From Morella rubra (lineage: Eukaryota > Streptophyta > Magnoliopsida > Fagales > Myricaceae): a stretch of 64,000 bases of DNA. The stretch lies in NCBI GenBank assembly GCA_003952965.2, contig CM025850.1, positions 17,918,376 to 17,982,375 of the forward strand, given 5' to 3'. Below the pieces are notes generated by a model. It did no database searches. It was not told the DNA's origin and saw nothing but the letters and a program-made list of their open reading frames with translations. Shown piece by piece: positions 34,614 through 47,994 of this stretch; within the stretch, counting starts at the first letter, position 1; every line of letters begins with the position of its first letter. A program made the position numbers and the translations under genes.

Positions 34614-37600
34614 TCAGTAAGAGGATGCCACAGGGGTTCCGTACCCATCACGATGTGATTTTTGCCATTTCCATGCAGTCTGCAAACTCTCCGTAAGATT
34701 GGTGTACCGTGCTGACCAGTTCAGTTCCTGCCTGATCTTAGATGGATCACTGTACACTTTAGCATAGTCACCGGGCCGGCGGGGCAGGAAGTCAACCTTG
34801 ATTTCAATTCCTGTTGCCTTCTTGCATGCCTCCACAAACTCCTTTACTGATTTACCTGGGAAAGGTATCCCAAAAGAAGCCTCAGATTTCTATTTGAAAT
34901 ACAAAATCTCCCAAACAAGATAATGAATGCTAATATTTCATTATTTTGCTTTCCATTTATCTTACCTCTTCCAGTGCCAACATTGTAAATTCCAACTTTT
35001 TTGGGCTTTGCCTTTTCAAGAGCTTTCACATGAGCATCAACAAGATCAGTGACATCAATATAGTCCCGTATGCAAGTGCCGTCAGGCGTATCATAATCTG
35101 TTCCTTTAACCTGCAGGGTGCAAAACACTAGATTAGAACAAAAACTACATACATTATCATTCAAAACTGATGTGGAGAATTTCCAACCTCATGCTTTGCA
35201 TGGAACTGTCATCTGATAAGGCATGGTTGTTAACATCTGAATTAGAGGTTGAATATGAATATTATGACAAGTCCAAACTCTAGACAGCTGATGACTAAGA
35301 AAAAAACCTCCCACAGATTCCTATTGACCAGATCCAGGACTCAGATTAATCAAGTTCTGTATTCTTTGCTTACATTTGAGGATGATTTCTTTGTCAATCA
35401 ATGAAATGAAAAGGTGACATGGTTATCACCAAATCATCTGCTCAATCTTTCTTCTGGAAATTCAGCATGAGGTTTTTACTATGGCATCGGCATTTTTTTT
35501 CCATATTTGACATCAGTAGGCTACAACTAAAAGCAGATCTTTCCGATGTCTAAATTAAGATGTCATGCAATAAGAACTCAGCATACCTTCAGCCCTGGAA
35601 TAATACCACGAGCTGCATCAAAACATGCACCAGAGATTCGTCCATGCTCTCGTAGTTCAGGTCTTGGAGCTTCACCTAGCCTGCCCTCTGGATCTGACCC
35701 AATGACATTGAAGTACCTGACATTTTCCAGGACAAACAGGTTGTTCATCATCAAGGTAACTGATTCCAGTATTCTCAAATTTCTTATTCTTATAGGAAAA
35801 GAAGCGCCCCCCCCCCCGGCGCAAAAAAAAAAAATCCCTGAAGCTGGGCAGGCATGGGGCCACAGGGTATCTGAAGTGTACAGGTAAAAACCAACCTTAA
35901 GATCATCACTGCCATGTCTGAATTTTTTGAAAAATCAAGGATGATATCTTCTGCCATCTTTTTAGCCTTTCCATATGGATTAATGGGGGCCTGGATTTCA
36001 TGCAAAAATTTGATCAGTACTTTGCAACAAATACCCATATTCACCAGAGAATAGTTTTAGTGTGCCGCACTTGATTGCGATAGACGAAAAAAAAAAAACT
36101 GAACCAAGAAATTTTTGTTTTTCATTTTTCTCCCCACAGCAAACTGATAAATAAGCAAGAAAAGTATATCGTTGTCAACACATACCAAACTTTTCCAAAA
36201 GAGATGAATAAATAAGGTAATGAAACGAGACCCAAGATTTTGAACACTCACCTGTGGAGTTACTTCAGTAATGGGCATCTTTTCAGGTTCCCCATATGTT
36301 GCACATGTACTAGAATATATAAATGTCTTCACACCATGTGTTGCCATGGCCTCTAATACCACCAAAGTGTTTGAGGTAATGTTATGATAATATCTGTGCA
36401 ACACCGTCAAAGAGAAAGTTAGCAATACAATTGAAGCCTCCACTATAAAAGCACTATTTTACTTGCTTATTTGAAAGGTGCATCAGCTAAAATATGAAAT
36501 TAAGCTCCAGGAAGAGGCAGTTGAGAGATTAACAAGTTTCTCATGTCCCACTCTAGAATTATGTGTACATCAAAGCACATCCCTAAATTCAAATATCCAT
36601 TATTTAAGAAACATGGTTCATCAAGATTCCACCTAAATCCAAAGCCCACTTCCTGCCAAACCTGATAAAATGAAACGTAACCCATCGATATACGTTCAAC
36701 ATCAGCAAATTACTAGTTCTAACCCCCCCCCCTCCCTCCTTTTCACGTTGTTGTCTTCAGTAATCAACCTACATACTTCTATTTCTCATCTTTCTCTCTT
36801 CGCATTTTCTGCTGAAATGAGATAGCATATTTATCTCTTTTTCTCAGGCAAACATCATATATATCCAGCAGTCAGTTTAGTGCTCCAAAGGTGTCCTGAT
36901 TCTGCTTCCTCAGTATTAATTTATAAGTATCAAAACCTAGAGTCAGATATATATGGACCCGAGCTAACCCTCTCAGAGACAGAACCTTATTCTCATAAGG
37001 CTATATCAAACATACTTATAGTACTTGAGAAAAAGGAATATCTGACAAGTGATAAAATAATTTTCTTCAAACATTGAACAAAATTACTCCAGGTTATTGA
37101 AACAATAGAGTAAGTTTTAAAAATCATTCAACTGAATTGTAGCCAAGACCTGAACTAAACATTGGAATTCCATTCCATATAGCCAAAGTCATCTTGGTTG
37201 GTTTGGCCAAGACATGACTAAAAACACCATGTCATATCAGTAAAAAAGATGGGTTTGTTTGGCACATGACAGATAACGATAACAAACTCCCAATTTACTG
37301 AACAAGTGGAGGAGCTTTGCCTAACTTTGAAGACAACAAACGCTATGCCTTTTCATCTCCTTCCCATGGGCAACAGAAAAATAGGAGGTAAGCAACCGAA
37401 GGCACCCCACGGTTCTCAGGCTAGCCTCCTTATCACACAATCAGATCTTGCAGCAATGTCAATCATAGGGTTGTTAGTACTTTGTTTGACCAGAAATAGT
37501 TTTGAACTTGCTGAAACTTGAACCAAGCAAGCCTTACACATGAGAGCCGTTTAATGCTGTTGCCAAAGGGTTGCCTTTTTTGACATCTGATCACACCAAG

Positions 37601-40299
37601 TGAACCCTTTGTTCAATTAACTAACAAACCTTAAGTGGATCATTTAAATTTTTCTTACATCGTCAATGCTAATTCCTGCATTATGCATGCATGATTTCCA
37701 TAAAATTTCAACTTTTCCTAGAAGTTCAAATATCTATGTGGGAAAAAAAAAATATTAGTACCAAAAGCAAAGCAGCTTAGATTAGGAACAAAAGGCAATA
37801 CTTACTTGAGGGGATCAAGAGTGCTTTCCCCAACATATGCAACAGCTGCAAAATGCATAACAGCATCAAATGAATTCTCTGAGAATATTTTATTAACCTG
37901 AAAGTTGTTAAGGCAACATCCAGGTATTGCTGTTAATATTGAAATAAGGTTAGTAAACTAAGTACATCTCAAAAAGGGCATGACAAGGATACGGCTTTTG
38001 CATCCCCCAAGTCAGCATAAATAAATTGAAGCCTTCCAGCTTCTGGAAACAATGCTTGGAGAACCTTTACAGCACCCAGGTTTCCCCGTGAAAGGTTGTC
38101 CTGCAGCCAAGAAAATCTCAAAGATATGTAACAAAGGTGGAAAATAATAAATAACCATACGTCAAACGTTAACATTCTGAAAAATACATACCACAATAGT
38201 GACACGATGTAAGTCCTTCAGAAGCCGTAAGGTAGCATGTGAACCAATGTAACCAGCACCTCCTGTTACTAGGACATGGGTTACCCCAGGTTCATGACGG
38301 GAGAACTGAAGGAAAGAAACCAAATAAATGAAAACTACTTTCAGGTTCGGAAATGTCAAACTTCTTTCAATTGCTACCAAGTCAATTTGTATAAAGGTCT
38401 GATTTATTAGCCGATTTCATTACAGAAATCCAATATTGTATTGTTTGGGGAGAGAAAAAGGAGAAGGAGACAAAAACAATCACTCTGTTAAGGAAGAAGT
38501 TCAAAATAGGAGTCTGCAAACAGCAAAACAAAATTGTTCAGAGCTGTACTTCAACAAAACAAACATACCAAAAAAAAACAAATTGTAGATAGTCATCATA
38601 AGTTTTAAACACTAGTGACAATTAAACAGCACGTGAGTGTTGACCACATGAAAGAGACTCGGTGGACCAGCTTAGTCAACTTGATACCACAAGTCAACTA
38701 AATTCTTGAATGGAATTTGATTGAGATATCAGGAAAATCCAGATAACTTGTGGAAAATCTCCACAGAAAAGCTTGTGTGTGAGGATTAAAGTAAATGACA
38801 TTTGTGTCCCTGTTGCTTCTTGAAAAAAAAAGCTCAGAGTAAACCTAGAAGGTATGGTCCACAATGCAAAAAGGTAAGCAGAAAAGTTCTGTACATCAAT
38901 GCATATGATTAACCTTATATAAGCCTCCAAACAGATAACAAACACCAAGAGACCAATGTCTTCAACAAGTGAACAACAAGTTACTTATAGACAGAGATGT
39001 CTTATAAAGGTATCATAGTCCTGCAATTAAATGCTAATTCATAGACTCAAAACAAAGAGCAACTCATGATATCGATATTTTGTTATAACGCCTAAATAAT
39101 CAGAGTTTGCATCTTAATGAAAGCTACCACTGTATAGCATAAACACACAATTATCATCAGCCCACTTCTTTTGGACACCGAACAGGACCAGCTAAAGGTG
39201 TGGATAACAGCCTGAAAACAGGCATCAATCAGCCATAGGAGGTCCATTGACTTGTTCATCTAATAGTAACAACTCTCTCCCAACATCAACCATGCTGTAA
39301 CAACCCAAGGGAGAGCATTAGCCACATCTGCAATTTAATCTCAAAAGGGCTAGTTAAGATTGCTTTTGAAGCCCCTTGAAGCGTATATAAGTCCTAGTAC
39401 TACCAATAAAGAACCAATGTGGGACTTGGCCTTATACCATTCTTTTCTCATTACTTCTCTTTTCTCATCATTCCTTTCTCATTACTTCTCTTTTCCCACT
39501 CCATGTGGGACTGGGAGTGTTACACATGCCCCCTTCACTGAACATCTCCAAAATGAAACACCAAAAAAAAAAAAGTAAAATTAAAATGAAAAGATTCGTT
39601 GGGTTCCAATGGCATATGCTTCTAGTCTATTATGCCAACTAAATGCAAACAAAAGTAGGTCAGATATCACATCATAGTGAGAAGAAAAATTGATAATCCT
39701 TTGAGCATTGAGCTTGACGTAGGACTAAACACATAATTACAAATGTATCCACATAAGTAAGTAGGTATAATCATAGAGGAAGCCAAACCCACACAATCAC
39801 TATCTTTTAACAACAAAAAACTTACCGGGCTTGGACTATTAAAAGTTGAAGATTGCTTGAGCATCAGAATGCATAATGCTGTGAGCGCAGCAACCAAAAG
39901 AATTTTTCCTACAAAGCTGCTCTTCTTTTTTGTGTCTGGGTAATCCATGCCTACAAGTATGACAGGGGCCACAAAAACATAATCATAATCACAGAAATCC
40001 TAGAAACTCAAAAACAAGATTTAAGAAAGAGATTTACAATTCAATCAATGGACACAGAAAAGAGCTGTACGTAACCAGAAAGAAACCACCGCTTCGAAAT
40101 TTGCAAGTTTTTACTACGAAAAAAATAAACAAATAGGCTTCGGGTGACCTGCATTTTACTTGACCAAAGAACTATGGACAAGCAGTTTTGCGCGGTAATA
40201 CATTCAAGTAAATTATAGATAGATAATGGAAATCCCACCTCCAAATGGCATAGATCTAGTGGACCTAGGCTGAGCTCTTGGCCTGCCAAGATTTAGCAT
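34614..40299 (-). CDS. UXE: UDP-arabinose 4-epimerase (UXE/MUR4 type)
   Basis: Ten exons on the minus strand: 40299-40239, 39950-39826, 38305-38192, 38100-37993, 37897-37806, 36393-36252, 35990-35896, 35716-35587, 35110-34966 and 34855-34614. All have GT/AG borders and matching phases; 417 residues. The enzyme interconverts UDP-xylose and UDP-arabinopyranose in the Golgi and so supplies arabinose for wall polysaccharides and arabinogalactan proteins. Visible features: a short basic N terminus ([16 protein letters not shown]), a membrane anchor at 33-51 (type II), the Rossmann NAD motif GGAGYIG at 77-83, [11 protein letters not shown] at 193-203 with the catalytic Ser/Thr, YGKAK with the Tyr220-Lys224 pair, and the C-terminal [19 protein letters not shown] typical of the family. 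The N-terminal anchor separates it from the cytosolic UDP-glucose 4-epimerases. Length matches MUR4 (about 419). The gene is intact; intron 2 contains a small solo LTR. Confidence 0.96.
39291..39529. mobile_element. Small solo LTR with 5-bp target duplication
   Basis: 39,296-39,524 (229 bp) begins TGTAACAACCC and ends GGGAGTGTTACA, flanked on both sides by the exact 5-mer CATGC. TG...CA ends, short complementary tips and a 5-bp duplication identify an LTR; the size fits a TRIM-type or small Copia LTR. It contains AATAAAGAACCAATGTGGGA, also seen in decayed relatives near 42,710 and 46,720. It lies in intron 2 of the epimerase gene. No internal region. Confidence 0.85.
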
Positions 40300-41440
40300 T
40301 TGGCGAAATCCCTACAATCCCACGTAGTTGTAGAATCAGGAGTCTAATCCTTTGCGTCAATACCGACGATCAAAGTAGAACCCCTCTATCTGTAAAATGT
40401 GCTGCAACCAAAACCAAACGATCAAACAGTAAATTTAGGGAACCTAAGAAAATTCAAACGAGGAAGTAATCACAACTGGGCCCTAATAAAGAAGAAAAAG
40501 GTCCACAAAAAGTTAGAATATTAAAAATATCAAAACTTCACACAACTGATAGCCTGGAAAGTTGAGCACTCAATTTTAAAATCCCCAGAGACGGAGGAAC
40601 AGAAAGTGTGAGATTGCACTTCTAGATCCAGAGAGGACCGGAAGCCGAAAACCCTTACGAAACGTAACGCCCAGTTGAATTAGAAACAATAAAGGAGCGA
40701 GACTTGTCAACTTTTTCTTTTTTGAGATGTGGAGATTCTGTTTGGGTCCAAGCTTAACATTAAAAAATTTCAATGAAATATGCAGATTGTTCTTCTGTCA
40801 GGAACATGTCCGAAAAATGAAAATAGAGGGAAAAACCGGGAAATGGTTTTTACAAATTCGGACAAATTCAACCAAAATAATTCAAATTTGAAACAAAAGA
40901 GACCCGTGTATGGTAGAAGGAGGAACAGCATGAAACACGAAATAAAAGAAGAAAAATCACAAATTTCGTGATCCAGAGAAAAAAAAAGTGAGAGCAGAGG
41001 AGCCAACCCACCATAACAAAGAAGAAGAACAAGTAGAGGAAGGAAGGAAGGAAATCGCGTTCTGAATAGAACAAGTACCGGAGACAGAATTAAGATGTCT
41101 CGCCAGAACGAGAAGAAAATCCAATCCAATTTAAATACTCCTATGCGTTCCCAAATAAGAATAAAAAAACTGCCAAAAGTGCACCGTATTTTGAGTAGAA
41201 CCCACGACGATCGAAAGCGTAAGAGAAAGAAAGAGGGCAAGAGAGAAGAAAACGTACAGAGAAAAGGGAAAGTACTGAGGTGGGGTGGGAGGGGAAGACC
41301 AAGTCCAGAGTGCCCAGACGCTGTTGGTGGCGTTAGAATATGTATGAGAAGAAAGGATAGTTGCGTTTCTTCGAGTTGGACGGAGAGTTTCTCTGTTCCC
41401 ATCTCGTACACGCTCCTGGACACCTACACACATCACCTCT
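40300..41440 (-). promoter_or_regulatory. 5' UTR and promoter region of the epimerase gene
   Basis: Lies directly upstream of the epimerase start codon. It is richer in purine/pyrimidine tracts than its surroundings, with GA-rich runs at 41,200-41,300 and an A/T run at 41,448-41,466. The open frames here have no recognisable domain and read like a transcribed leader with possible leader intron. The transcription start cannot be fixed from the sequence. Confidence 0.45.
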
Positions 41441-42144
41441 CTTTTTCATTTTTTTTTTTTTTTTTCCTTATTTGGAATCTTTCTTCCTCCTCGCCAATCA
41501 TCGCCCTCCATTTGTGTTTCCCTTTGGACTTCCGAACCGACGAATGCGGGGTTCGGTTTAATCCCAATGAGCCAGTCGCCCTGAATTGTCTCTTTGATTC
41601 GGGCTCCACCAAACGTTGGAACAGGTTCATAGACTTTTCTCTCGATATTTTTTTGGGTTTTTTTTAATCGCAAAGCCTCCGGGATTTTTATTGCGATATT
41701 TTTTTTCCGGGGCTTTCGGTTTAGTACCACCGCGCATTATGGTACCATTTATTTTTTTAATATTTTGGAGTGTAAAAATTTTTAATAAAATAAATATATT
41801 TTAAAATTTTTAATTTTTATACATACACATTTTACATTTTATAAACTCTAATAAATTTTAATAAAGTACAAATTTTTAAAATTTCGATAATATTTTTCAA
41901 TATTTTGACAAATAAACACCCCCTATACGTGGTTTAATGTAACAATTAAGATGGGTGAGAAGAATTTCACAAATGGATTTTTTTTTTTTTTTGGTGGGCA
42001 ATGAAATAGGGACGGTTGTATTATAGAAAATTCTAAATAATGAGTAGAGGTAGTCCCGTGAATAGTGAGGGTCGTGGGGCTATAGATCTTGCACTGACCT
42101 TTCTAGAATTAAAGAGACACAAGATTATAGTAAGCTTCGTATTT

Positions 42145-42470
42145 ATAGGGTATTAGGCCCTTCAACTTATAAAAGAAAAAAAAAATCGTTTACCATTTGA
42201 TTTGGCCGTTAAATCAAACAAAAAATGATCTGGACTAAACAAATTTCCCTCTAAGATAAAAATAGAAAAATAAATCATAAAATAAGATAGAAATAGTATT
42301 TAACGTTTTAATTTTTTATTTGTTTTTGTTTTTCAATTTTTTAGTAAATTTATCTTCAAGGGAATTACGATCACTTTCCATCTAGTTTAACAGACAAATT
42401 GAATGAGAATCGTGACAATTGATTTTTTTACAACTTTAGGGGTGTACTTAGACAAATTAAAACTTAAATG
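42145..42470. mobile_element. Decayed MITE related to the 33,241 copy
   Basis: The arms are arranged as inverted, degraded versions (ATTTGGCCGTTAAATCAAAC...CAAATTTCCCTCTAAGAT on the left, ATCTTCAAGGGAATTACG and TAGTTTAACAGACAAATTG on the right) around an AT-rich core. Word order and content match the 33,241-33,779 element. Ends not fixed. Confidence 0.45.
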
Positions 42471-42967
42471 AACCTTTGATTTTGCTCCATAAATATTGGT
42501 GTACTTCTAGGGGAAAGAAATGTCACACACACACGCGACATTTTGACAATTCCTCACGCCTATGCAAATTTCTCTCTTGCTAGGACGACTGGGGCTCTAG
42601 GTAAGGATATAAGAAAATAGTAATTACATCTATAATTAGATTTCAAAATAAATGGTCAATGTTACTTTTAAAACTTATTAGAATCATTGTAAGGCTCAAT
42701 TCTATATAATAAAGAACCAATGTGTCCACTTGACATTATACTATTCATTTCTCATTCTCTTCTCGACTCTCCTCTATAAATTCTCATAGTGTCACATAAA
42801 ACCAACCGAACCTCTTGATATCACATCCACAGCCACCCAACCTTAGCCAAAAACAATCAAATAAATAAACAAAATAAGAAAACAAAAACAAAGCTTGGAA
42901 AACAAAAATTAAAAAAAAAATAACTTTAATTTATCAAGAATCATTTACTAAATTTTTTTAAAACAAA

Positions 42968-43157
42968 TCAAAAAGAAAGGAAACAACAATCAGGGGAGGG
43001 GATATATATCCACCCTACTGTGAACAAGGAAGGAGATGTTTTGTTACTGCCTACAATTAACATCAAAAAGAAAGGAAACAACAATCAGGGGAGGGGATAT
43101 ATATCCACCCTACCGTGAACAAGGAAGGAGATGTTTTGCTACTGCCTACAATTAACA
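42968..43157. repeat. 95-bp tandem duplication, two units
   Basis: Units 42,968-43,062 and 43,063-43,157 differ at about two bases (ctactg/ctaccg and ttgtt/ttgct). The high identity implies a recent local duplication. Each unit contains GGGGAGGGGATATATATCC. Non-coding. Confidence 0.93.
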
Positions 43158-43459
43158 TAGTTTTTTTAAAAGGAAAATCAATAAAAACCCCCCATACAAA
43201 TAAGAACTTATTTGGAAATGAAATTTCTTAACAATCTTAATTATTCACGTTTTGTACCTTATAGGCTTAAAAAATAAACTAAACTACATCTAAGAGAGTC
43301 CTAGGCTTTAATAACAAATAAATAGTAATATAGGCCTTAATAATAAATAAATAGTAATATTAATCTAACAATATAAGTATAGGCACACGACAGTGGTGTC
43401 TTCTCCCCCCTCTGCTCCCCTCTAAATCAGGTCGAGGAAGATTGGACCACCACATTAGA

Positions 43460-43687
43460 GGATAGACAGGAAAAATATTCAGTTCAAAGGGGTGTGTTTA
43501 AAGTAAATCAAAAGGACGATCAAGATTTAAAAAAATACATCTAAGGGTTAGAATTTTGCCACTTCATTTAATAAGACATGAGATAAATACAAATTTTGGC
43601 CCTTGAATATATCTTTTTAAATATTAACAGTCCCTGTGATTAACTTTGAGCACACCCCTTTGAACTGAATATTTTTCCAGATAGAAA
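43460..43687. mobile_element. MITE with perfect 28-bp inverted repeats
   Basis: The element is 43,469-43,678 (210 bp). The first 28 bases (GGAAAAATATTCAG...) and the last 28 are exact complements, and pairing continues imperfectly for about 14 more bases. The flanking 9-mers GGATAGACA and AGATAGAAA agree at seven of nine positions, consistent with a worn MULE-type 9-bp duplication. No coding sequence. Confidence 0.82.
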
Positions 43688-46600
43688 AGCCCCCTCTCAT
43701 TTAATAGGGAAATCTTCCATCCCATGACAAGGGCAGATTCTCCATCTCGTGCATAGGAGGCGGATCTCCTCCTACTCTCTTCTTTCTGTGATTGTTATGT
43801 TTATTTATTTCATTTATGAAAAATGTTAAGAGGTGTTTTGTTTTCTCAATTATTTCTTAGTTATTTATTATTTTTCTAATTTTTTGTCTAATTTTTAATT
43901 TAATTAAAAGTGTCCTCCAGGTCAACAACGTTGCTCCACTTCAGTGTTTTTCTGGTGCATATTCAATAATAATAAAAAGTTAATCAGATATTGATTTCAC
44001 TTTGTATCAAAATACAGATCCTAAAATCAAATCCTAGAACCACATGTTCTAAAACTAAAAAATCAGCAAAAGCATATATGTATCTTTTACTTATTTCTTT
44101 GAAAATAATAGTTTAGAATCTACCATAAATAGATTATATTTTACGATGCTATAATTTTTTTTTTTTTTAAACTTCAAGGAGCTAACTTTTTTTAGGTTCA
44201 CAAAGAAAATTCGTTAGACCCAACTTGTAAACTGGATTTGGACGATTGACCCAGTTGGGAGACATGCTGACCGAATTGAAAATGTAATAGCAAAATCTTG
44301 GCATTAGAACCAGTACTTCAACCTGAATATCAGTTAAATCAAGAAATTGTTTACAACTAGTAAGATTCAAACTCAATTCTACCCATTAAATACGATTAGC
44401 TCAGAAATGAATATTAGTTCTTCTCATCATTAAACTATCCCTGAAGTTAACTTTAACTAAGTTACGTGATGTCTGTTATGTGCATTCCCATAAAAAAAAA
44501 AAAAAAGAGAGAGAGAAGAAGGTCCATAGGGGCTTTTCGTGGGGATTTCATGCTGAGCAACTTTCCCAAAAGATTGCTCAAACTACATTATCGTTTGTTG
44601 TGTTTTAAACTTGAAACGACTACTGAATTCTAACATCCTCCAATGCCATTACTTCAGATTTACATCTTCATCACACCATCATTAGATTTTTCTTTTCTAA
44701 GCATGCATATATAATTCCTTAATTTTGCCCTAATTTAACTTCTTCCACTAAAATCAGATGATTTTCAATAACCAAAGCATGTAATATATGAATTTGTTCA
44801 AACGCATTGTATTAATTCTTTTTTATTGATTAATTATATTGAACTTGACTCAATTTAGTCAAATTAGAGCCTAGAGGGCTTAATGTCAATGCAAATCCTA
44901 ATTACCTGCAGGTCCTAAGCATTATAATTTAAGTAGCTGAGTTTTGTTAATAAGAATCGAACTAAGATTGACCAATTGATTGATAGTACCCCTGACCAAC
45001 TCATCGCACCCTAGAGACCACTTTCTTTCTAAAGTTTGATATGGCTAAATGCACATATGCAGTGTCTTGATTGCTAAGGGATTGGCGTTTGGCGTTGACC
45101 CAATCAAGCCTACAAAACGTATATGTTGTTCTTTCTTTTCTTTTTCTTTTTTCTTTATTCTCAGCTAGCTAGCTGGCCTTTTAATTTTTGCTTAAATCTC
45201 ACCTTTGCGTAAGAAATTGTTAAAATGCACGTGGATAGACAGAATTGAGGAGTTTAACTAAATGATATGCTGCCCTAAACAAGTGATTCTCGATTATTGA
45301 AATATTTTGTTCCTTCTCTTTTATAAAATTGATTTAAAAAAAAAAAATTACTTAAAGGAGAGAAATCTGCTATACCTAGTCTTTGTAGCAGACTCGGACG
45401 AACTTGACCTAGTTGAAAAAGTATTGATCCCAAACTTCTTGGGAGTGCAACGCTAGATTTTGAATATTTGAATCAATCTCTAACTCATGTATTAATTAAG
45501 TTATGAGTATACGTGTGGTAGATCGAATTTAAGCATTTTCCATTTTAATATTAATTACCCCGAGCAATCCAACTACACCAAGTGATTAAAATTAGTCATC
45601 TTCTCAAGAACCCCAAGTATCATTTTGAAAGTAATTCATTTGTTAATACAATCTTCTTCTTTTTTTATCCTAAGCATAGAGACCTTTTTTTTTTACCTTT
45701 ATATGTCATATTCGTAGATGGTATCAGATATTTCAATAGAAAAAGACAGCTTGTCGTTGGTTGTTAAAATCTTCCATTGATGATTTGAAACACTTCGATT
45801 GGTTTGCATAATGAAAATAAGAGAACGGGGAAGTTTTTGTTAATACATAGTTGACATAACTTTACATTTATATTATATAGTTGTTAATTAATTATATTTG
45901 TTATGCATTACGAGATTAGTTATATAAAAAACTTTTCATTAGTGATTTGTTTTACCATAATTGAGATCATGATTATTTATAATTTTTTTAAAAAAATAAG
46001 ATTTGAATACTGTAATTAATTTCTTATGATCTGAATTAATGAGACAAAGAGATATAAACAATATTTGGTCTTGCACGTAGATACACATATTTTCAGTTTC
46101 AATCCCATCCTTGGGTTAAAAAAAGGTATCTAAAAAAAAAAAAAAAACAAACAACGAAGGCCCGCAATCATTGTGAAACACACAGAGCTTTATAGTTTAA
46201 AATCGAATATCCCTGCAGAAACCTGGCTCTGCATGTTGGGCCACTAATGACCCCGTGACCTTCTATTATTGCGGGACCGATAAATATCAATAATGGAAAC
46301 ATACTATAAGGAAGATAGGAGAGGTCCAGTTGTCCCAATCCCAAGTAAATGCCCGTCTGGGTTAGCTATGGTGTCATTTGGCAGGTCTACCTTAATTATT
46401 CTATACTCGTCTCTATGAGCTTCACCTAACCTCCTTGTTGGCTCCTTGTTTGCAGCCAATGACCAGGTTTGCTTAGGAAAAGGCTCATTTCAATTCAGGT
46501 GGCTTGACATGTCCGCCTTACTAGAAAAAACTTTGGTAAGTGCCAAACATTTCTGCCATTATCTTCCAATAAAATTTTCTCAGAATATTACAATACCCCG

Positions 46601-47750
46601 TTTAAATTTCTATCAAAGCCAATAAAAAGATTAGCTACATATTTACTTTAACTTCAAAAGAACTAGTTAAGATTATTTTTAAAACTCTTTGAAATCATTA
46701 TAAGGTCCTTTTCTATCTAATAAGTAACCAATGTACGACTTGATTATATGAAACTTGAACAAAGAACAAGATTACTTTTGAAGCTTTTTAAAATCATTAT
46801 AAAGTTCATTTCTAACCAATGAAAAATATAAAAGACTTGGCTGTATGGCACTCGAGGTGTTACAGCTTGTACTTTGTATTAAGATCTCATTAGGAAAACT
46901 AAATGAAAAATTGTGACATGTTACACAATTTTAATGGTTAAATTATAATATAAGATACATATAATAAAAACTTATTGGTATTTTTTTGAATTGTAATGTG
47001 TGAAGTAGTAAATTGTAGTGTAGTGTAATTTTCTCTAACATTAGTCTTAAGCACTTCAAGATAAATTAAAAAAAAAAAAATGCAAGGCCTGTTTAGTTTA
47101 TTTGAGGGTGACACGTCATTGGTTTTTGGATTTAGACGTCATGCATCCGTTGTTATGTCAAAGTCGTCGGCAGTAGGCAGTAGGCACCATCGAGTCCGTC
47201 CCGCCTCCTGTGGGTCCAGTCCACAGGCCGCCAATAATCGAGTTTTGGCTTTCCCTGGCCGACTAAATTTGAATTGACCTCGAGGCAATAATTTTAAGAC
47301 AAGCACTTTTTAAATTAAATATAAAAAAGATAACTACTATATTAATAACATAACCGTTATTTTAGACATGAATATTTATGTTCAAAAGCTCTTAAAACCA
47401 ATTTTATAGACTCGGCTGTCTATTTCATCTCGTGGAGTTTTATATTACTAAAAGGATTTATTAATATAGCTACGTTTTCTCCTATGGTCCCGTTGCGATC
47501 GTTGCATGTGATTTATTTTTTCTTATTTTAACTGCTAAATTTTGGGTTTGGTATTTGCTCTCAACGAAATTATTAGTTTGGATCGCATAGAGTCACTATC
47601 CCATAAATTGCGGGTAAAATTTGTAAATGGTTGGCAGTGTTATTTTATTTTTTTCCCATGTTTTCAGGTTTTTTTTTTATTCTTTATATCGAGAAGATGG
47701 ATATTAATTATTGGACTTTTTTTTTTTTCCATAGGAGAAGAAACCATGGG
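43688..47750. other. Gene-free AT-rich region
   Basis: No host gene recognised. Open frames are short and without domains. It contains poly-T/A tracts, a degenerate relative of the small solo LTR (about 46,570-46,864, ending GAGGTGTTACA) and a GC-richer patch at 47,090-47,280 without recognisable coding content. Confidence 0.5.
46570..46864. mobile_element. Decayed relative of the 39,296 small LTR
   Basis: Begins near TATTACAATACCCCG and ends GAGGTGTTACA. It shares AACTAGTTAAGATTA, a TTTGAAGC-type word and the 'taaccaatgta(c/g)gactt' region with the intronic LTR, partly duplicated within itself. No exact flanking repeat. Broken and old. Confidence 0.5.
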
Positions 47751-47994
47751 TGGTATTTGCCAACAAAAATTTTGAGAATGTTGTAAAAATTAAGGTAGAG
47801 TAGAATTTTATTGGATTTTGAGACAAGGACATAAAAAAAATATAATTTTATGCGTTAGTGAAAAAAATAGAGAGAGATGAATTAAGTGAATTTTTTAAAT
47901 TAATTGTAATGGAAAGAGATGATTTAATGGAGTGAGTGAAATTATTTTATAATTTTTTTCTTGACTAAAATTTTAGAATAGTTTGCGAACACCA
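47751..47994. mobile_element. MITE family 1 copy c
   Basis: About 244 bp from TGGTATTTGCCAACAAAAAT to GTTTGCGAACACCATT, imperfect inverted ends. The interior TTATTTTATAATTTTTTTC and CTAAAATTTTA match copies at 13,050 and 21,064. No clear target duplication. Confidence 0.62.

Larger units (their letters stand above)
41441..43468. other. Gene-free region with repeat remnants
   Basis: Contains an AT-rich stretch ending CAAATAAACACCCC (about 41,740-41,930) that may be a worn MITE, a decayed relative of the 33,241 MITE (about 42,145-42,470), a remnant related to the small solo LTR (about 42,690-42,790) and the 95-bp tandem duplication described separately. No gene seen. Confidence 0.5.

Noticed and set aside
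40770-41423. 217-residue minus-strand open frame upstream of the epimerase
   Set aside because: Phenylalanine/leucine/serine-rich with no domain; it lies in the presumed 5' leader and promoter region and has overlapping open frames on both strands from biased tracts.
41095-41667. 190-residue plus-strand open frame
   Set aside because: Complement of the same biased leader region; no recognisable motif and a poly-F stretch from a T run.
47080-47277. GC-richer 65-residue open frame
   Set aside because: No domain, no splice context and no neighbours; composition alone is not enough to call a gene.
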